DNA of 64,000 bases from Lawsonella clevelandensis (lineage in GTDB: Bacteria; Actinomycetota; Actinomycetes; Mycobacteriales; Mycobacteriaceae). Shown here in pieces: positions 23,846 through 33,565 of the stretch (its first letter is position 1; each line of letters opens with the position of its first letter). The notes under the pieces are model-generated. The model saw nothing but the letters and a program-made list of their open reading frames with translations, was not told the DNA's origin and ran no database searches. The stretch spans positions 25,201 to 89,200 of the forward strand of contig NZ_QFOZ01000011.1 in the NCBI RefSeq assembly GCF_003241315.1, given 5' to 3'. Position numbers and translations under genes: made by a program.

Positions 23846-25648
23846 ATGGCTACCTCCACCACTTTTGTCTCTTCCGCATCCACCATCACCCCACCCGCCA
23901 CACCCGCACTGGCAAACCAACCCAGCTGGAATAAACAGAAAAACTCCTCCATGCCAGCATTCCGCTACCGCCCCTACGCAGACGAAGTGGAAGCCGTCAC
24001 CTTGCCGGACCGCACCTGGCCCAACACCGTCATCGACCACGCCCCCCTGTGGTGTGCCGTCGATCTGCGAGACGGTAACCAAGCCCTGGTGGACCCCATG
24101 AGCCCCGCCCGCAAACGCCGCATGTTCGACCTCTTAGTACGCATGGGCTACAAGGAAATTGAGGTAGGGTTCCCCTCCGCCTCCCAAACCGACTACACCT
24201 TCCTGCGCGAAATTATCGAAGACGACGCCATCCCCGACGACGTCACCATCCAAGTCCTGGTACAGTGCCGCGAGGACCTCATACGCCGCACTTTTGACGC
24301 CTGCGCCGGCGCCCCCAACGTCATCGTCCACTTCTACAACTCCACCAGTATCCTGCAGCGCCGCGTCGTCTTCCGGAAAGATAAGTCCGCCATTAAAAAA
24401 CTCGCCACCGACGCCGCCGCACTGGTCAGCAGTATCGCCAAGGACTACCCCGACACTAACTGGCGCTGGGAATACAGCCCCGAATCCTTCACCGGCACCG
24501 AACTGGCCTTCGCCAAAGACGTCTGCGATGCCGTCACCGAAACCGTCGGCGCCACACCCGATAATCCCATCATTATCAACCTGCCAGCCACCGTCGAAAT
24601 GACCACCCCCAACGTGTACGCCGACCAAATAGAATGGATGAGCCGCAACCTCGCCCACCGGGACGCCACCATCCTCTCCCTGCACCCCCACAATGACCGC
24701 GGCACCGGCATCGCCGCCGCCGAACTCGGTTTCATGGCCGGCGCCGACCGCATTGAAGGCTGCCTCTTCGGCAACGGCGAACGCACCGGCAACGTCGACC
24801 TGGTCACTTTGGGCCTCAATATGCTGACTCGCGGTGTGGACCCGCAAATCACCTTCAGCGACATCAACGAAATCCGGGAAACCGTCGAATACTGCAACCA
24901 GATGCCCGTCACCCCCCGCCAACCCTACGGCGGCGACCTGGTCTTTACCGCCTTCTCCGGCTCCCACCAAGATGCCATCAACAAAGGCTTCGACGACCTC
25001 AACGAGGTGGCCGCACGGACTGACAAGAATGTTGACGACGTCACCTGGGAAGTCCCCTACCTGCCCATCGACCCCAAGGATATTGGCCGCACCTACGAGG
25101 CCGTTATTCGTGTGAACTCGCAGTCCGGCAAGGGCGGCATTGCCTACATTATGAAAACCGACCACGGTATTCGCCTGCCGCGTCGTATGCAGATCGAATT
25201 TTCCAAGACGGTACAGCACGTCACCGACTCCAAGGGTGGCGAAATGAACTCCAAACAGCTGTGGGATCTGTTCTCCTCGGAATACCTGGACCGGGCAGAA
25301 CCACTGCAGCGCATAGACCACTCACTGGCCACTGCCGATAATGGTGATGACGCCATAACCGCCACCGTTCTCTGGCACGGCAAAGAATGCGAAATCTCCG
25401 GCACCGGCAACGGCCCGCTGGCAGCATTTGTGGATGCCCTCCACGAACTGGATATTGACGTCAGCATTATTGACTACCAGGAGCACGCCATCACCGCCGG
25501 TTTTGACGCCGATGCCGCCGCCTACGTGGAATGCGAAGTAAACGGTATTCCCGTCCACGGTGCCGGCATTGCCTCCTCCATTAACGTGGCGTCACTGTGT
25601 GCTGTTGTCAGCGCCGTCAACCGTGCCCTGACGGAACTGGACGAGTAG
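23846..25648 (+). CDS. leuA: 2-Isopropylmalate synthase
   Basis: 600 residues. First committed step of leucine synthesis: acetyl-CoA plus 2-ketoisovalerate gives 2-isopropylmalate. The TIM-barrel has the metal and catalytic motifs DLRDGNQALVDPM near residue 74 and SLHPHNDRGTG near 277. The C-terminal part is the LeuA dimer/allosteric domain that binds leucine. The 600-residue, long form is the one typical of actinobacteria. The first 35 residues are low in conservation; a Met at residue 36 could be an alternative start. Behind a leucine attenuator, so regulated by leucine both in transcription and at the enzyme. Confidence 0.97.
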   Translation: MATSTTFVSSASTITPPATPALANQPSWNKQKNSSMPAFRYRPYADEVEAVTLPDRTWPNTVIDHAPLWCAVDLRDGNQALVDPMSPARKRRMFDLLVRMGYKEIEVGFPSASQTDYTFLREIIEDDAIPDDVTIQVLVQCREDLIRRTFDACAGAPNVIVHFYNSTSILQRRVVFRKDKSAIKKLATDAAALVSSIAKDYPDTNWRWEYSPESFTGTELAFAKDVCDAVTETVGATPDNPIIINLPATVEMTTPNVYADQIEWMSRNLAHRDATILSLHPHNDRGTGIAAAELGFMAGADRIEGCLFGNGERTGNVDLVTLGLNMLTRGVDPQITFSDINEIRETVEYCNQMPVTPRQPYGGDLVFTAFSGSHQDAINKGFDDLNEVAARTDKNVDDVTWEVPYLPIDPKDIGRTYEAVIRVNSQSGKGGIAYIMKTDHGIRLPRRMQIEFSKTVQHVTDSKGGEMNSKQLWDLFSSEYLDRAEPLQRIDHSLATADNGDDAITATVLWHGKECEISGTGNGPLAAFVDALHELDIDVSIIDYQEHAITAGFDADAAAYVECEVNGIPVHGAGIASSINVASLCAVVSAVNRALTELDE

Positions 25649-25690
25649 CCCACTGTCCGCAATTAACATACGCAAACTTCTAAGGACTCT

Positions 25691-26383
25691 ATGACAAAAA
25701 CTCTTCCCTCTGTAGCCGCTGCCGCACTCCTTACCCTGGGAATTACCCTGGGAACCACCGTAAGCGTGACGGCAGGTCTGGCGCCCACTGCGTCCGCTAT
25801 TGACACCACCACTATCGCCCCCAACCTGCCCTACGTTACAAAAGTAATATCCGGTAGAGCCCTCTGCACCGGCACCCTCATCTCCCCCTCATGGGTTCTG
25901 ACGGCAGCTCACTGCGTGGGCAATGGGGACAAGGTAAAAGGCACTGTTGGCTTCGGCAATAAAGCCACCAACACGGTTGGGTTTACGGGTGCCTACCATT
26001 ACGGCAGCTGGGACGTAGCCCTCCTGCATCTCAACACAATGCAGGTGGGTCGCCCCTTCGCGCTGCTGTCCCCGCTTCCGGCTAAAGAAAACACTTTCGG
26101 CCACACCTACGGTTGGGGAATGGGACGCTACCCTCTCCGGGCGGGGAAGGCGAAGGTCGTGGGGCACTATGAGGCGCGCTACGGGAAGATGTTTGTTACC
26201 TACAGCGAGTGGGGTAAGCAGGAGCCTGGCGATTCAGGCGGTCCGTTCCTGCAGGGGCCCGTCCTGGTAGGTGTGCTCTCCTCAGTAAGTGGCGCTACGG
26301 CAAAGTCTATTAAAGCCAACTATGTAGAGGTATCTCACCTCTGGCCGTGGATCGCTAAGACTTTTATTACCAAAGCGTTCTAG
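25691..26383 (+). CDS. Secreted trypsin-like serine protease
   Basis: 230 residues. A signal peptide (about 1-36, ending TASA) is followed by a compact S1-family domain with His74 in LTAAHCVG, Asp108 in SWDVALLHL and Ser182 in EPGDSGGPF. Two cysteines (59 and 75) flank the His as in chymotrypsin. It begins 42 bp after leuA but is probably separately expressed. Likely exported to the cell surface or medium; substrate unknown. Confidence 0.9.
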   Translation: MTKTLPSVAAAALLTLGITLGTTVSVTAGLAPTASAIDTTTIAPNLPYVTKVISGRALCTGTLISPSWVLTAAHCVGNGDKVKGTVGFGNKATNTVGFTGAYHYGSWDVALLHLNTMQVGRPFALLSPLPAKENTFGHTYGWGMGRYPLRAGKAKVVGHYEARYGKMFVTYSEWGKQEPGDSGGPFLQGPVLVGVLSSVSGATAKSIKANYVEVSHLWPWIAKTFITKAF

Positions 26384-26413
26384 TGATAGCTACACACTCA
26401 GGTAGCTATCGCT
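26382..26413. terminator. Hairpin between convergent protease and transporter genes
   Basis: Inverted repeat agtgatagctac / gtagctatcgct (about 26382-26393 and 26402-26413) with one wobble pair, overlapping both gene ends. No long T-run. Confidence 0.55.
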
Positions 26414-28163
26414 ACACCCCGATACCCATTTTCACCATGACGACAACAAGGACTTGCGCCACAATAATCTTCGCGATCATCGCCATGGGGAAAACTGTTG
26501 AGTAGCCCGTGTTCGGCAGCTCATTATTTGTTTGGTCATTGGCGTAGCCGAGGGTGGCAGGTTGCGTGAAGAGCCCCGCAGCCACTCCCATTGCTGTACC
26601 GTAGGGCAGCTTAAAGCCCTTGTAGACAATGATGAGAGTGAGTGACGTCAACACGAACGTCAATACTGCACCTACCGCAATTATCGTCAACGAACTGGGA
26701 TTCTTGATTGCCTTCAAGAAGTCGCCGCCGGCGTTAGCGCCAATTCCGGCCAGGAAGAAGGTAATGCCTAACTGCCGGATGGTGAGGTTAGAGGAGTAGG
26801 GAATACGCCACACAATGGGGCCAGTCCGTCCCAACGCCCCCAGAATGAGGCCAACGATAAGGGGGCCGCCGGCGGAACCTAGCTCCAGGACACCACCGCC
26901 GGGAATAGGGAAGGGAATTTTCCCGACGAGAAGCCCCAGCGCAATGCCCACCGAGAAGGTAAGAATGTCGATCTCCGAGAGGCTCTTGTAAGAGTCGCCA
27001 ACAATGCGGGCAGCTCGTCCCAGGTTTTCTTTATTGGTGACGACGCGAACACGATCCCCCAGTTCAAGGCGGGAATCATCGGTGGCAACCATATCTTTGT
27101 CACCACGCCGAATACGGGTGATGAGGATACCGTACTTGCTTTGCAGTCCCAGGTCGCCCAGCCTTACACCAACGACGCTGGGATTAGAGACGAACATGCG
27201 GCGTAGCCCGGACGTAACGTCATAGTAGGCAAGATCAATGGCGGATTCTTCTCCCAAATATTCTGTCGCCGCATCGAGTGCTTCTTGTGTGCCGGTAACG
27301 CACACGATCATGCCTGCACTGATTGTGTCGTAGATGGACGCTATCTGCATTTTGCTGGCATCAACAGTGATGTTCTCAGCATCTGCCTGGCCCAGGACGA
27401 GCTGGCCGTCAACGTCGTAAGCGTCCGGGGGGAGCATACGGGACACAATAACATGCTGGCCAATAGCCTTATTGAGGTCCACGATACGGATATCTCCCGC
27501 ACGCGTAATAAGAATATTGCGGGTGAAAATGGGAACCGCAGCCACCCCGGCACGTATCGCCTCTTCCTCATGATTAACATGGAAAATCTTTTGGAAGAGC
27601 GCAAGCGCCGCAATAGATGCCAGCACACCCATGGGATAGGCCAAGGCGTAGCCAACTGTGGGGATACTCTGGGCAGCATCTAGACTTCCCTGCGCCTTCA
27701 CAGCCGCCGAGTCTGACAAGATGGGAAGAGCATTGGAGACAGCGGCAAGTGCTGGCGTATTCGTCAACGCACCAGTGAACATACCCGCGGAAATAATGGG
27801 TTCCATCTTGAACAATGCCACGATGCCAACGGTGACGGCGGCGCTCACTAAAACCAGGCCGACGGTCAGGAGATTAAGTCCCAAGCCCTCTGTTCGGAGA
27901 GCCCGGAAGAAGGACGAGCCGGACGCTAGACCAATGGTGTAGACGAAAAGCGTCAACCCCATCACCCACACAATATGTAGCTGTTGAATGGGGTGCCCGT
28001 AGTGGGTGAAGAGCGCCGAAATGATGAGGCCGACGAAAAGAACTGCGGCGACGCCGAGGGAAAAAGACCCAATACGAATACGACCGACGAAGAAGCCCAA
28101 TGCCATGATGAGCATGAGCACAAGTAAGGGTTGTTCCGCGAGCCAACCGATAACAGCGGACAT
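26412..28163 (-). CDS. AspT/SucE-type anion exporter with two TrkA_C domains
   Basis: 583 residues of the aspartate:alanine exchanger family. Five or six N-terminal helices, then two RCK/TrkA_C-like domains (about 205-375, with VIVSRMLPPDAYDV and LITRIRRGDKDMVATDD), then a second helix bundle with the internal repeat GGGVLELGSAGGPLIVGLI and FFLAGIGANAGGDF. It aligns well with C. glutamicum SucE, a succinate exporter (SucE1), including the GDRVRVV and GDSYKSLSE stretches. So a dicarboxylate or amino-acid exporter is likely. Divergent from murT with 200 bp between the starts. Confidence 0.88.
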   Translation of the reverse strand: MSAVIGWLAEQPLLVLMLIMALGFFVGRIRIGSFSLGVAAVLFVGLIISALFTHYGHPIQQLHIVWVMGLTLFVYTIGLASGSSFFRALRTEGLGLNLLTVGLVLVSAAVTVGIVALFKMEPIISAGMFTGALTNTPALAAVSNALPILSDSAAVKAQGSLDAAQSIPTVGYALAYPMGVLASIAALALFQKIFHVNHEEEAIRAGVAAVPIFTRNILITRAGDIRIVDLNKAIGQHVIVSRMLPPDAYDVDGQLVLGQADAENITVDASKMQIASIYDTISAGMIVCVTGTQEALDAATEYLGEESAIDLAYYDVTSGLRRMFVSNPSVVGVRLGDLGLQSKYGILITRIRRGDKDMVATDDSRLELGDRVRVVTNKENLGRAARIVGDSYKSLSEIDILTFSVGIALGLLVGKIPFPIPGGGVLELGSAGGPLIVGLILGALGRTGPIVWRIPYSSNLTIRQLGITFFLAGIGANAGGDFLKAIKNPSSLTIIAVGAVLTFVLTSLTLIIVYKGFKLPYGTAMGVAAGLFTQPATLGYANDQTNNELPNTGYSTVFPMAMIAKIIVAQVLVVVMVKMGIGV

Positions 28164-28363
28164 GTCCCACTCCTAGAAAACTCTGAGGCTATAATCAGGG
28201 TCCCAACCAGGGGAAAAGGAATAATCCTTGTGCTCGTCATACTACCGATCTGGGAGGAAAACGCACGCCAGGTTTCTATAAAGTGGCCACAAGACGAGCT
28301 GCCCCATAAGCCACGCCATAGCGAGAATTCTTCCCCTCCCCATCTGGCCTTTAGAATAAGTGC

Positions 28364-29695
28364 ATGACAGATGCCTCTCTTGGTTTCCGAGGAACACTCG
28401 CACGCTGGGCGTGTTTTGGCGCACGCTGGGCCTCGCGTACCCTCGGCCGCGGAAACGGCGGCATGATCGGCGGCCTTGTAGCACTCAAAGTCGATCCCAA
28501 CATTATGGCTAAACTTGCTGGCCAACGCATGTCCATGATCGTGACGGGAACAAACGGAAAATCTACCACCACCCGCATGGCTGCAAATGCCCTCCGCACC
28601 GCCTACACCGTGGCCACCAATGATGGCGGCGACAATATGGATGCCGGCATTGTCAGTGCCCTCAACCAGGATCTGGACGCGGACGCCATCTGCCTGGAAG
28701 TGGACGAAATGCACGTCCCCCACGTGATGGACGCCCTCTCCCCTACTGTCCTCGTCCTCCTCAACCTCTCCCGCGATCAATTGGATCGCGTGGGCGAAAT
28801 TAACACCATCGAACGGCGCCTCCGCGAGGCCGTCGCCGCCCACCCGGACACTATTGTGGTGGCAAACTGCGACGACATGATGGTGACGTCTGCCGCCTAC
28901 GACGCCAAGAACGTCATCTGGGTAAGTACCGGCGGCGGGTGGGCCAATGATGCCACCACCAGCCCCCGCAATAATGCGGCCATTATGCACAGTGATGGTG
29001 ACTGGTGGGCAGTTGAACCACTAGCCGATGGCCGCGAATTCCGCCGCCCCACTCCCGACTGGTGGGTGGATGACACTACTCTGCACGGCCCCGATGGGCT
29101 GAACCTTCCCCTGCATTTGCGTGTACCGGGGCGGGCTAACCGCGGTAATGCAGCCCAGGCCGTGGCCGCCGCCGTGGCCATGCAGATTAATCCCACGGCC
29201 GCTGTGGAGGCCGCCGAGTCTGTGAATGATGTGGCGGGACGCTACACCACTATCACCCTGGATAATCGCGAAATTCATCTGCTGCTGGCCAAAAATCCGG
29301 CTGGCTGGCAGGAGGCCCTCAACATGGTGGATCGCACTGCCGATTCCTTGGTTATTGCCGTCAATGGGCAGGAAGCTGACGGTTTTGACCTCAGCTGGCT
29401 GTGGGATGTGCGTTTCGAAAACTTCTCCGACACAAACGTTTTCTGTGCCGGGGAACGCGGCACTGATCTATCCGTACGGCTCACTTATGCAGGGGTGGAA
29501 CACCAGCTTGTCCACGACCCGCTGCAGGCCATTCGGCAGTGTCCCCCGGGCCGGGTGGAAGTGTTGGCCAATTACACAGCTTTCCGTGATCTCTTCCGCG
29601 ATCTTCGCCGTCTTACTGGTGCTGGCGCCGGAACTGCCGATGATCCCACCTTCCGCCCTCATAAGGAGCGCCCGCATAAGGAGGATATGCAGTGA
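28364..29695 (+). CDS. murT: Lipid II isoglutaminyl synthase, MurT subunit (zinc-ribbon Cys absent)
   Basis: 443 residues: Mur-ligase central domain with P-loop TGTNGKSTTT (61-70), then a DUF1727 C-terminal domain. With GatD it amidates the alpha-carboxyl of D-Glu in lipid II using glutamine and ATP. Most MurT proteins carry a four-Cys zinc ribbon in the middle (CPRCG ... CPxCG). Here the equivalent stretch (about 196-232) reads DATTSPRNNAA ... DWWAVEPLADGREFRRPTPDWW, with none of the four cysteines. Coupled to gatD by an overlap of the GTG start with the murT stop. Confidence 0.93.
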   Translation: MTDASLGFRGTLARWACFGARWASRTLGRGNGGMIGGLVALKVDPNIMAKLAGQRMSMIVTGTNGKSTTTRMAANALRTAYTVATNDGGDNMDAGIVSALNQDLDADAICLEVDEMHVPHVMDALSPTVLVLLNLSRDQLDRVGEINTIERRLREAVAAHPDTIVVANCDDMMVTSAAYDAKNVIWVSTGGGWANDATTSPRNNAAIMHSDGDWWAVEPLADGREFRRPTPDWWVDDTTLHGPDGLNLPLHLRVPGRANRGNAAQAVAAAVAMQINPTAAVEAAESVNDVAGRYTTITLDNREIHLLLAKNPAGWQEALNMVDRTADSLVIAVNGQEADGFDLSWLWDVRFENFSDTNVFCAGERGTDLSVRLTYAGVEHQLVHDPLQAIRQCPPGRVEVLANYTAFRDLFRDLRRLTGAGAGTADDPTFRPHKERPHKEDMQ

Positions 29696-30510
29696 GTTCC
29701 CTCCACAATCTCCACAACCCCACGCCGGGGAAAGACTCTGTTATCCATATTGGTGCTCTTCTGCCCGACATTATGAGTACCTATGGTGATGACGGTAATG
29801 CGCTGGTGCTGCGGGAACGGTTGCGCCGCCGCGGCTACCAGGCGGAGATTATTCGTATTACCCTGCAAGACGATGTTCCCTCCAGCTGCGACATTTATAC
29901 GATGGGTGGTGGCGAGGACGTTGCCCAGATTCTGGCCTCTAAGCATCTGCGCACGCATCGTGGTTTGTTTACCGCGGTGGAAGCAGGGCGCCCACTGCTG
30001 GCTATTTGCGCTGGTCTACAAATGTTGGGTGAGTGGTTCCAGGTGGCTGATGGCTCCCATGCGGAGGGTGTTGGTTTGCTGGACGTAACAACTGTTCCGC
30101 AGGCTACCCGCTCTATTGGTGAACTGGTGGGAACGCCACTTACCGAAGGGCTAGCTGAGCCGTTTCTCACAGAGCCTCTTATGGGTTTTGAAAACCACAT
30201 GGGTGCAACAGTATTAGGGCCGGATGCGCGTCCCTTATCCCGTGTGAAATATGGGGTAGGTAATAGTATTCCTGCCGGCAGCAGTATTCCCGCTACGGGC
30301 CTGGTGGATGGTGCGGTGCAGGGCAGTATTATTGCCACCTATATGCATGGCCCGTGCCTTGCCCGTAACCCCCAATTAGCGGATTACCTTATTGCGCAGG
30401 TGTTAGGCGTGCCGGCAGCGGAACTAGCCCCCCTCGATATTCCGGCTATTCCATTGTTACGGAAGGAACGCTTGGCGGCGGCTAAACACCCACCCAAGCG
30501 CACTGCGTAA
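29692..30510 (+). CDS. gatD: Lipid II isoglutaminyl synthase, glutaminase subunit GatD
   Basis: 272-residue class-I glutamine amidotransferase of the CobB/CobQ-like type. Nucleophile Cys106 in LLAICAGLQMLG and His219 in TYMHGPCLARNPQLAD; GFENHMG is the substrate-contact segment seen in GatD. It supplies ammonia to MurT. GTG start overlaps the end of murT by 4 nt, so the two are made together. Old annotations call it cobQ2. Confidence 0.95.
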   Translation: MSSLHNLHNPTPGKDSVIHIGALLPDIMSTYGDDGNALVLRERLRRRGYQAEIIRITLQDDVPSSCDIYTMGGGEDVAQILASKHLRTHRGLFTAVEAGRPLLAICAGLQMLGEWFQVADGSHAEGVGLLDVTTVPQATRSIGELVGTPLTEGLAEPFLTEPLMGFENHMGATVLGPDARPLSRVKYGVGNSIPAGSSIPATGLVDGAVQGSIIATYMHGPCLARNPQLADYLIAQVLGVPAAELAPLDIPAIPLLRKERLAAAKHPPKRTA

Positions 30511-30572
30511 GCACCACATAGAACCCTATAAGTGCTTCACACACTGGCGCCCACATATAGAAAAAGAGCAGA

Positions 30573-30613
30573 GAAGCGGGGGAAGACCACCGAAGTGGCT
30601 CTTCCCCCGCTTC
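30573..30613. terminator. Terminator between gatD and secreted lipase
   Basis: Inverted repeat gaagcgggggaag / cttcccccgcttc plus ccac/gtgg (30573-30590, 30595-30613) with a 4-nt loop. Between convergent genes. Confidence 0.85.
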
Positions 30614-30708
30614 CGCTACTCCCTGATACCGTCATGCTTTCGCATGCCGGAGTGTGTGATCCCAATAAAGGGAACTTATGTCAGTGGTGCTGCAACCAGT
30701 AGTGCTGG

Positions 30709-31749
30709 TTAGTCACCGTAGGAACGGAGGAAAGGCAGTGCGACGAGGCACGGAACTTCCTTTACCTGCTGGCCAGCAAGGGCATTGATGGTGAGTGCCC
30801 AAATGCGGTGGTTGTATGGCACGGTGAGGTGGTCGGAGCGATCCTTATTGCAGCCATCCTGCAGGGTGATATTGGTGACGGTGGCACCCGGCACAGCCTT
30901 CTGGAAGTTGGGGTTGTGCTTGGACATCATGACGAACTCGTCATACTTGGAGGAAATGTTGGTGTAGTTAATACCAGCAACAGTATCCGGGGTGGTCAGC
31001 TTGGTGGAGATTTCGGAGCCGGTCATCATCTGGGCGGCAGCAACAGAGAGTCCGTTGAGGATATTACCGATAACGGCAGGCTGGCCATCATCCTTGAAGA
31101 TGGCTTTCTTATCCTGCAGGGAGAGGGGGTTAATGCCAACGTTAATGCCGGCCATGGTCACAATCTTGTTGATGTGGGCAGAGCCGTAGGTGTGGGCAAT
31201 GAGGTTGGAGATGGTGCCACCCTCGGAGTAACCAACCAGGTCAACCTTATCCGTGTGGGTGCTCTTCAGCACTTCGTTGATGAATGCGGCGGAGTAGGTT
31301 GCGGCAGCTTCAATGTCAGACAGACCACCGAAGTCAAGGCCCACAATGCGCATGGCCTTGGACATAAGGCCATCGGGGTCCTTGGGGAGGTTCATGGCGT
31401 AGACGCAGTAGCCCTGTTCCTTGAGCACTGGGCCAAGACCGGCCCATGCACTATTAGCGGTCATGGACATGCCGTGAACAAGAACAACGGGGTTTGGCTT
31501 ATCTGCACTGGGCTTGCAGTTCCAGTCATTCACACCTTGGGGAGCAACTGGCTTGGTGCCATTCTTCATAATGGCGTCGGTAATGCTGGTAGCAGACTTG
31601 CCGGTTCCCTCCGTGGTGGAGCGGACGGTGCTGGAATCCAGTTCCGGAAGTGGTTGGTAGCAGGGGGCTGCGGAAGCAACAGCAGCAGTGCTGGAAATGA
31701 TGGCTACAGAGGCTACCAGGGTAGCAAGAGTTTTACTGGTCTGGAACAC
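30709..31749 (-). CDS. Secreted triacylglycerol lipase-like hydrolase (lipase class 2)
   Basis: 346 residues. Signal peptide to about residue 28 (AVASAAP). Oxyanion region VVLVHGMSMTA, nucleophile Ser175 in LVGYSEGGTIS, and a candidate catalytic His307 in DRSDHLTVPYNHRI, the last a motif of EstA/LipA class-2 lipases. Four Cys near 30, 78, 115 and the C-terminus could form disulfides. Likely hydrolyses extracellular acylglycerols. Single gene with its own AT-rich upstream region. Confidence 0.87.
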   Translation of the reverse strand: MFQTSKTLATLVASVAIISSTAAVASAAPCYQPLPELDSSTVRSTTEGTGKSATSITDAIMKNGTKPVAPQGVNDWNCKPSADKPNPVVLVHGMSMTANSAWAGLGPVLKEQGYCVYAMNLPKDPDGLMSKAMRIVGLDFGGLSDIEAAATYSAAFINEVLKSTHTDKVDLVGYSEGGTISNLIAHTYGSAHINKIVTMAGINVGINPLSLQDKKAIFKDDGQPAVIGNILNGLSVAAAQMMTGSEISTKLTTPDTVAGINYTNISSKYDEFVMMSKHNPNFQKAVPGATVTNITLQDGCNKDRSDHLTVPYNHRIWALTINALAGQQVKEVPCLVALPFLRSYGD

Positions 31750-32095
31750 GCCAGATCCTTTCTTCGTTAATTCCCATTTACGCCAAGGGCGCAGGGAGAG
31801 ATAGGCGAAATAACGGTAAACAGAGAGAGTCTACTATGCCTTATTATTAAGTTTTTGGAAACACTCCGCAATGGAATAATCTCTAAGTTTCCAAAGAAAC
31901 TGAGAATAGTTGCCATTTTTACTTAGTTTCTACAAAAAGGAGAGACGCTTGTCACTCTTCTTCTTTCTTAAAAAGAGGCTACCTCCAGCAGTTTTACTGT
32001 TACTGGAGGTAGCCTCTTACGTCATATTCAGTTTGGTAGTCGTTAACCATAAGACAGCGTTTTAGCGCCGCCCAATGGCAACAATTATGGGGCTG
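31750..32095. other. Intergenic region: lipase promoter and pntB terminator
   Basis: No gene seen. It contains a perfect 9-bp inverted repeat tttggaaac / gtttccaaa (31854-31862, 31887-31895), which could be an operator for the lipase, an AT-rich stretch, and the terminator listed separately. Confidence 0.5.
31973..32018. terminator. Terminator downstream of pntB
   Basis: Perfect 16-bp inverted repeat aagaggctacctccag (31973-31988) / ctggaggtagcctctt (32003-32018) with a 14-nt loop containing T4; A- rich on the left, which gives a T-run for the leftward transcript. Confidence 0.85.
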
Positions 32096-33565
32096 TTACA
32101 TAGCCTTAAGTTCTTCCACAATGGCATCGACAGAGTCTTTTGCATCACCGAAGAGCATGGAGGTCTGCGGCTGGTAGAACAGCGGATTATCAATGCCAGC
32201 GTAGCCAGAGCTCATGGAACGCTTGGAGACGATGACGGAGTGGGCTTCTGCCACATTCAGAACGGGCATGCCATAGATGGGTGAGCCTGGATCGTCCTTC
32301 GCCGCCGGGTTAGTGACGTCGTTAGCACCAATCACCAGTGCCACGTCGCAACGGTTGAACTCGCCGTTAATCTCGTCCATTTCCTTCATGGCGTCGTAGT
32401 CGATACCGGCTTCAGCCAGAAGAACGTTCATGTGGCCAGGCATACGGCCAGCCACTGGGTGGATAGCGTACTTCACGGGCACGCCACGCTCGGCAAGCAG
32501 GGCAGCCATTTCCTTCACAGCGTGCTGCGCCTGGGCAACAGCCATACCGTAACCGGGAACAATAATGACTTCGTTGGCGTATGCCATCTGAATGGCAACG
32601 TCTGCAGCAGTGGTGGACTTCACCGGGCCATGTTCTGCAGCAGCACCGGAGGCAGCACTGCTACCTCCACCGAAGCCACCCGCCACAATGTTGGCGACGG
32701 AGCGGTTCATAGCTTTCGCCATGAGGTTCGTGAGGATGGTACCGGATGCACCGACGATCATACCGGCGACGATCATGGCGGTGTTGTTAATAGCCAGGCC
32801 GGCAGCGGCGGCGGAAAGACCCGTCATGGCGTTCAGCAAGGAGATAACGACCGGCATGTCGGCGCCACCAATGGGGAGCACCAGCATGAGGCCGAGCAGA
32901 GCGGACACAATGATAAGGCCAAGCATCCACCAGATATTGCCGAACTCACCGGTGTTGCAGCCAATAACGATAGCGAAAGCGACGGCGGCAATGAACAGGA
33001 TAGCGTTTACAGCCTGCTGGGCTTTACCGAGGCCAATGGGGCGGCCGGGGAGAATACCCTGCAGTTTGGAGAAGGCAATAATGGATCCCCAGAAGGACAC
33101 CGAACCGATGATGGCGGCAAGAATGGAGCCAATAACAACGGTGGTGGTGAGGACGGTGGAGGAACCAGCAACGTTTGCTTCCTCAGCGATGAGGTTGCCT
33201 TTGAAGCCGCGGTATTCCATGGCTTCGCATAGTGCAATGAGTCCCACGGTGCCGCCACCAAGACCGTTGAAGATAGCCACGAGCTGCGGCATTTCGGTCA
33301 TCTTGGTTTTACGGGCAACGGGAACAGCAATAGCGGTACCTACAATGAGGCCAACAACAATCAGAATCCAGTTCAGGGTGTAGCTGGCGTCGGTGTCGGC
33401 TTCTTTGTCGGCGAGTTTCAAAATGGTGCCAATGAAGGCAATAACCATACCGATGGCAGCAATCTTGTTACCACGGACGGCGGTGGAGGGGCCGGTCAGT
33501 CCGGACAGGCCGTAGATGAAGAGGACGAAGGCAATAATGTAGAGCACATTAGCTGTGATGGTCAT
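32096..33565 (-). CDS. pntB: NAD(P) transhydrogenase subunit beta
   Basis: 489 residues: about nine membrane helices, then the C-terminal NADP-binding domain III with GYGMAVAQAQH (the GxGxxxAxxxH loop), HPVAGRMPGHMNVLLAEA and the GANDVTNPAA motif. With PntA it couples proton entry to NADPH formation from NADH. Third gene of a leftward operon; start and upstream stop share one base (TAATG). Confidence 0.96.
   Translation of the reverse strand: MTITANVLYIIAFVLFIYGLSGLTGPSTAVRGNKIAAIGMVIAFIGTILKLADKEADTDASYTLNWILIVVGLIVGTAIAVPVARKTKMTEMPQLVAIFNGLGGGTVGLIALCEAMEYRGFKGNLIAEEANVAGSSTVLTTTVVIGSILAAIIGSVSFWGSIIAFSKLQGILPGRPIGLGKAQQAVNAILFIAAVAFAIVIGCNTGEFGNIWWMLGLIIVSALLGLMLVLPIGGADMPVVISLLNAMTGLSAAAAGLAINNTAMIVAGMIVGASGTILTNLMAKAMNRSVANIVAGGFGGGSSAASGAAAEHGPVKSTTAADVAIQMAYANEVIIVPGYGMAVAQAQHAVKEMAALLAERGVPVKYAIHPVAGRMPGHMNVLLAEAGIDYDAMKEMDEINGEFNRCDVALVIGANDVTNPAAKDDPGSPIYGMPVLNVAEAHSVIVSKRSMSSGYAGIDNPLFYQPQTSMLFGDAKDSVDAIVEELKAM

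Noticed and set aside
24134..25321. 395-codon open frame on the minus strand
   Set aside because: Antisense shadow of leuA; low-complexity Gly/Val/Asp composition.
27962..28990. 342-codon open frame on the minus strand
   Set aside because: Covers the divergent promoter region and is antisense to murT; murT has a P-loop and clear homology.
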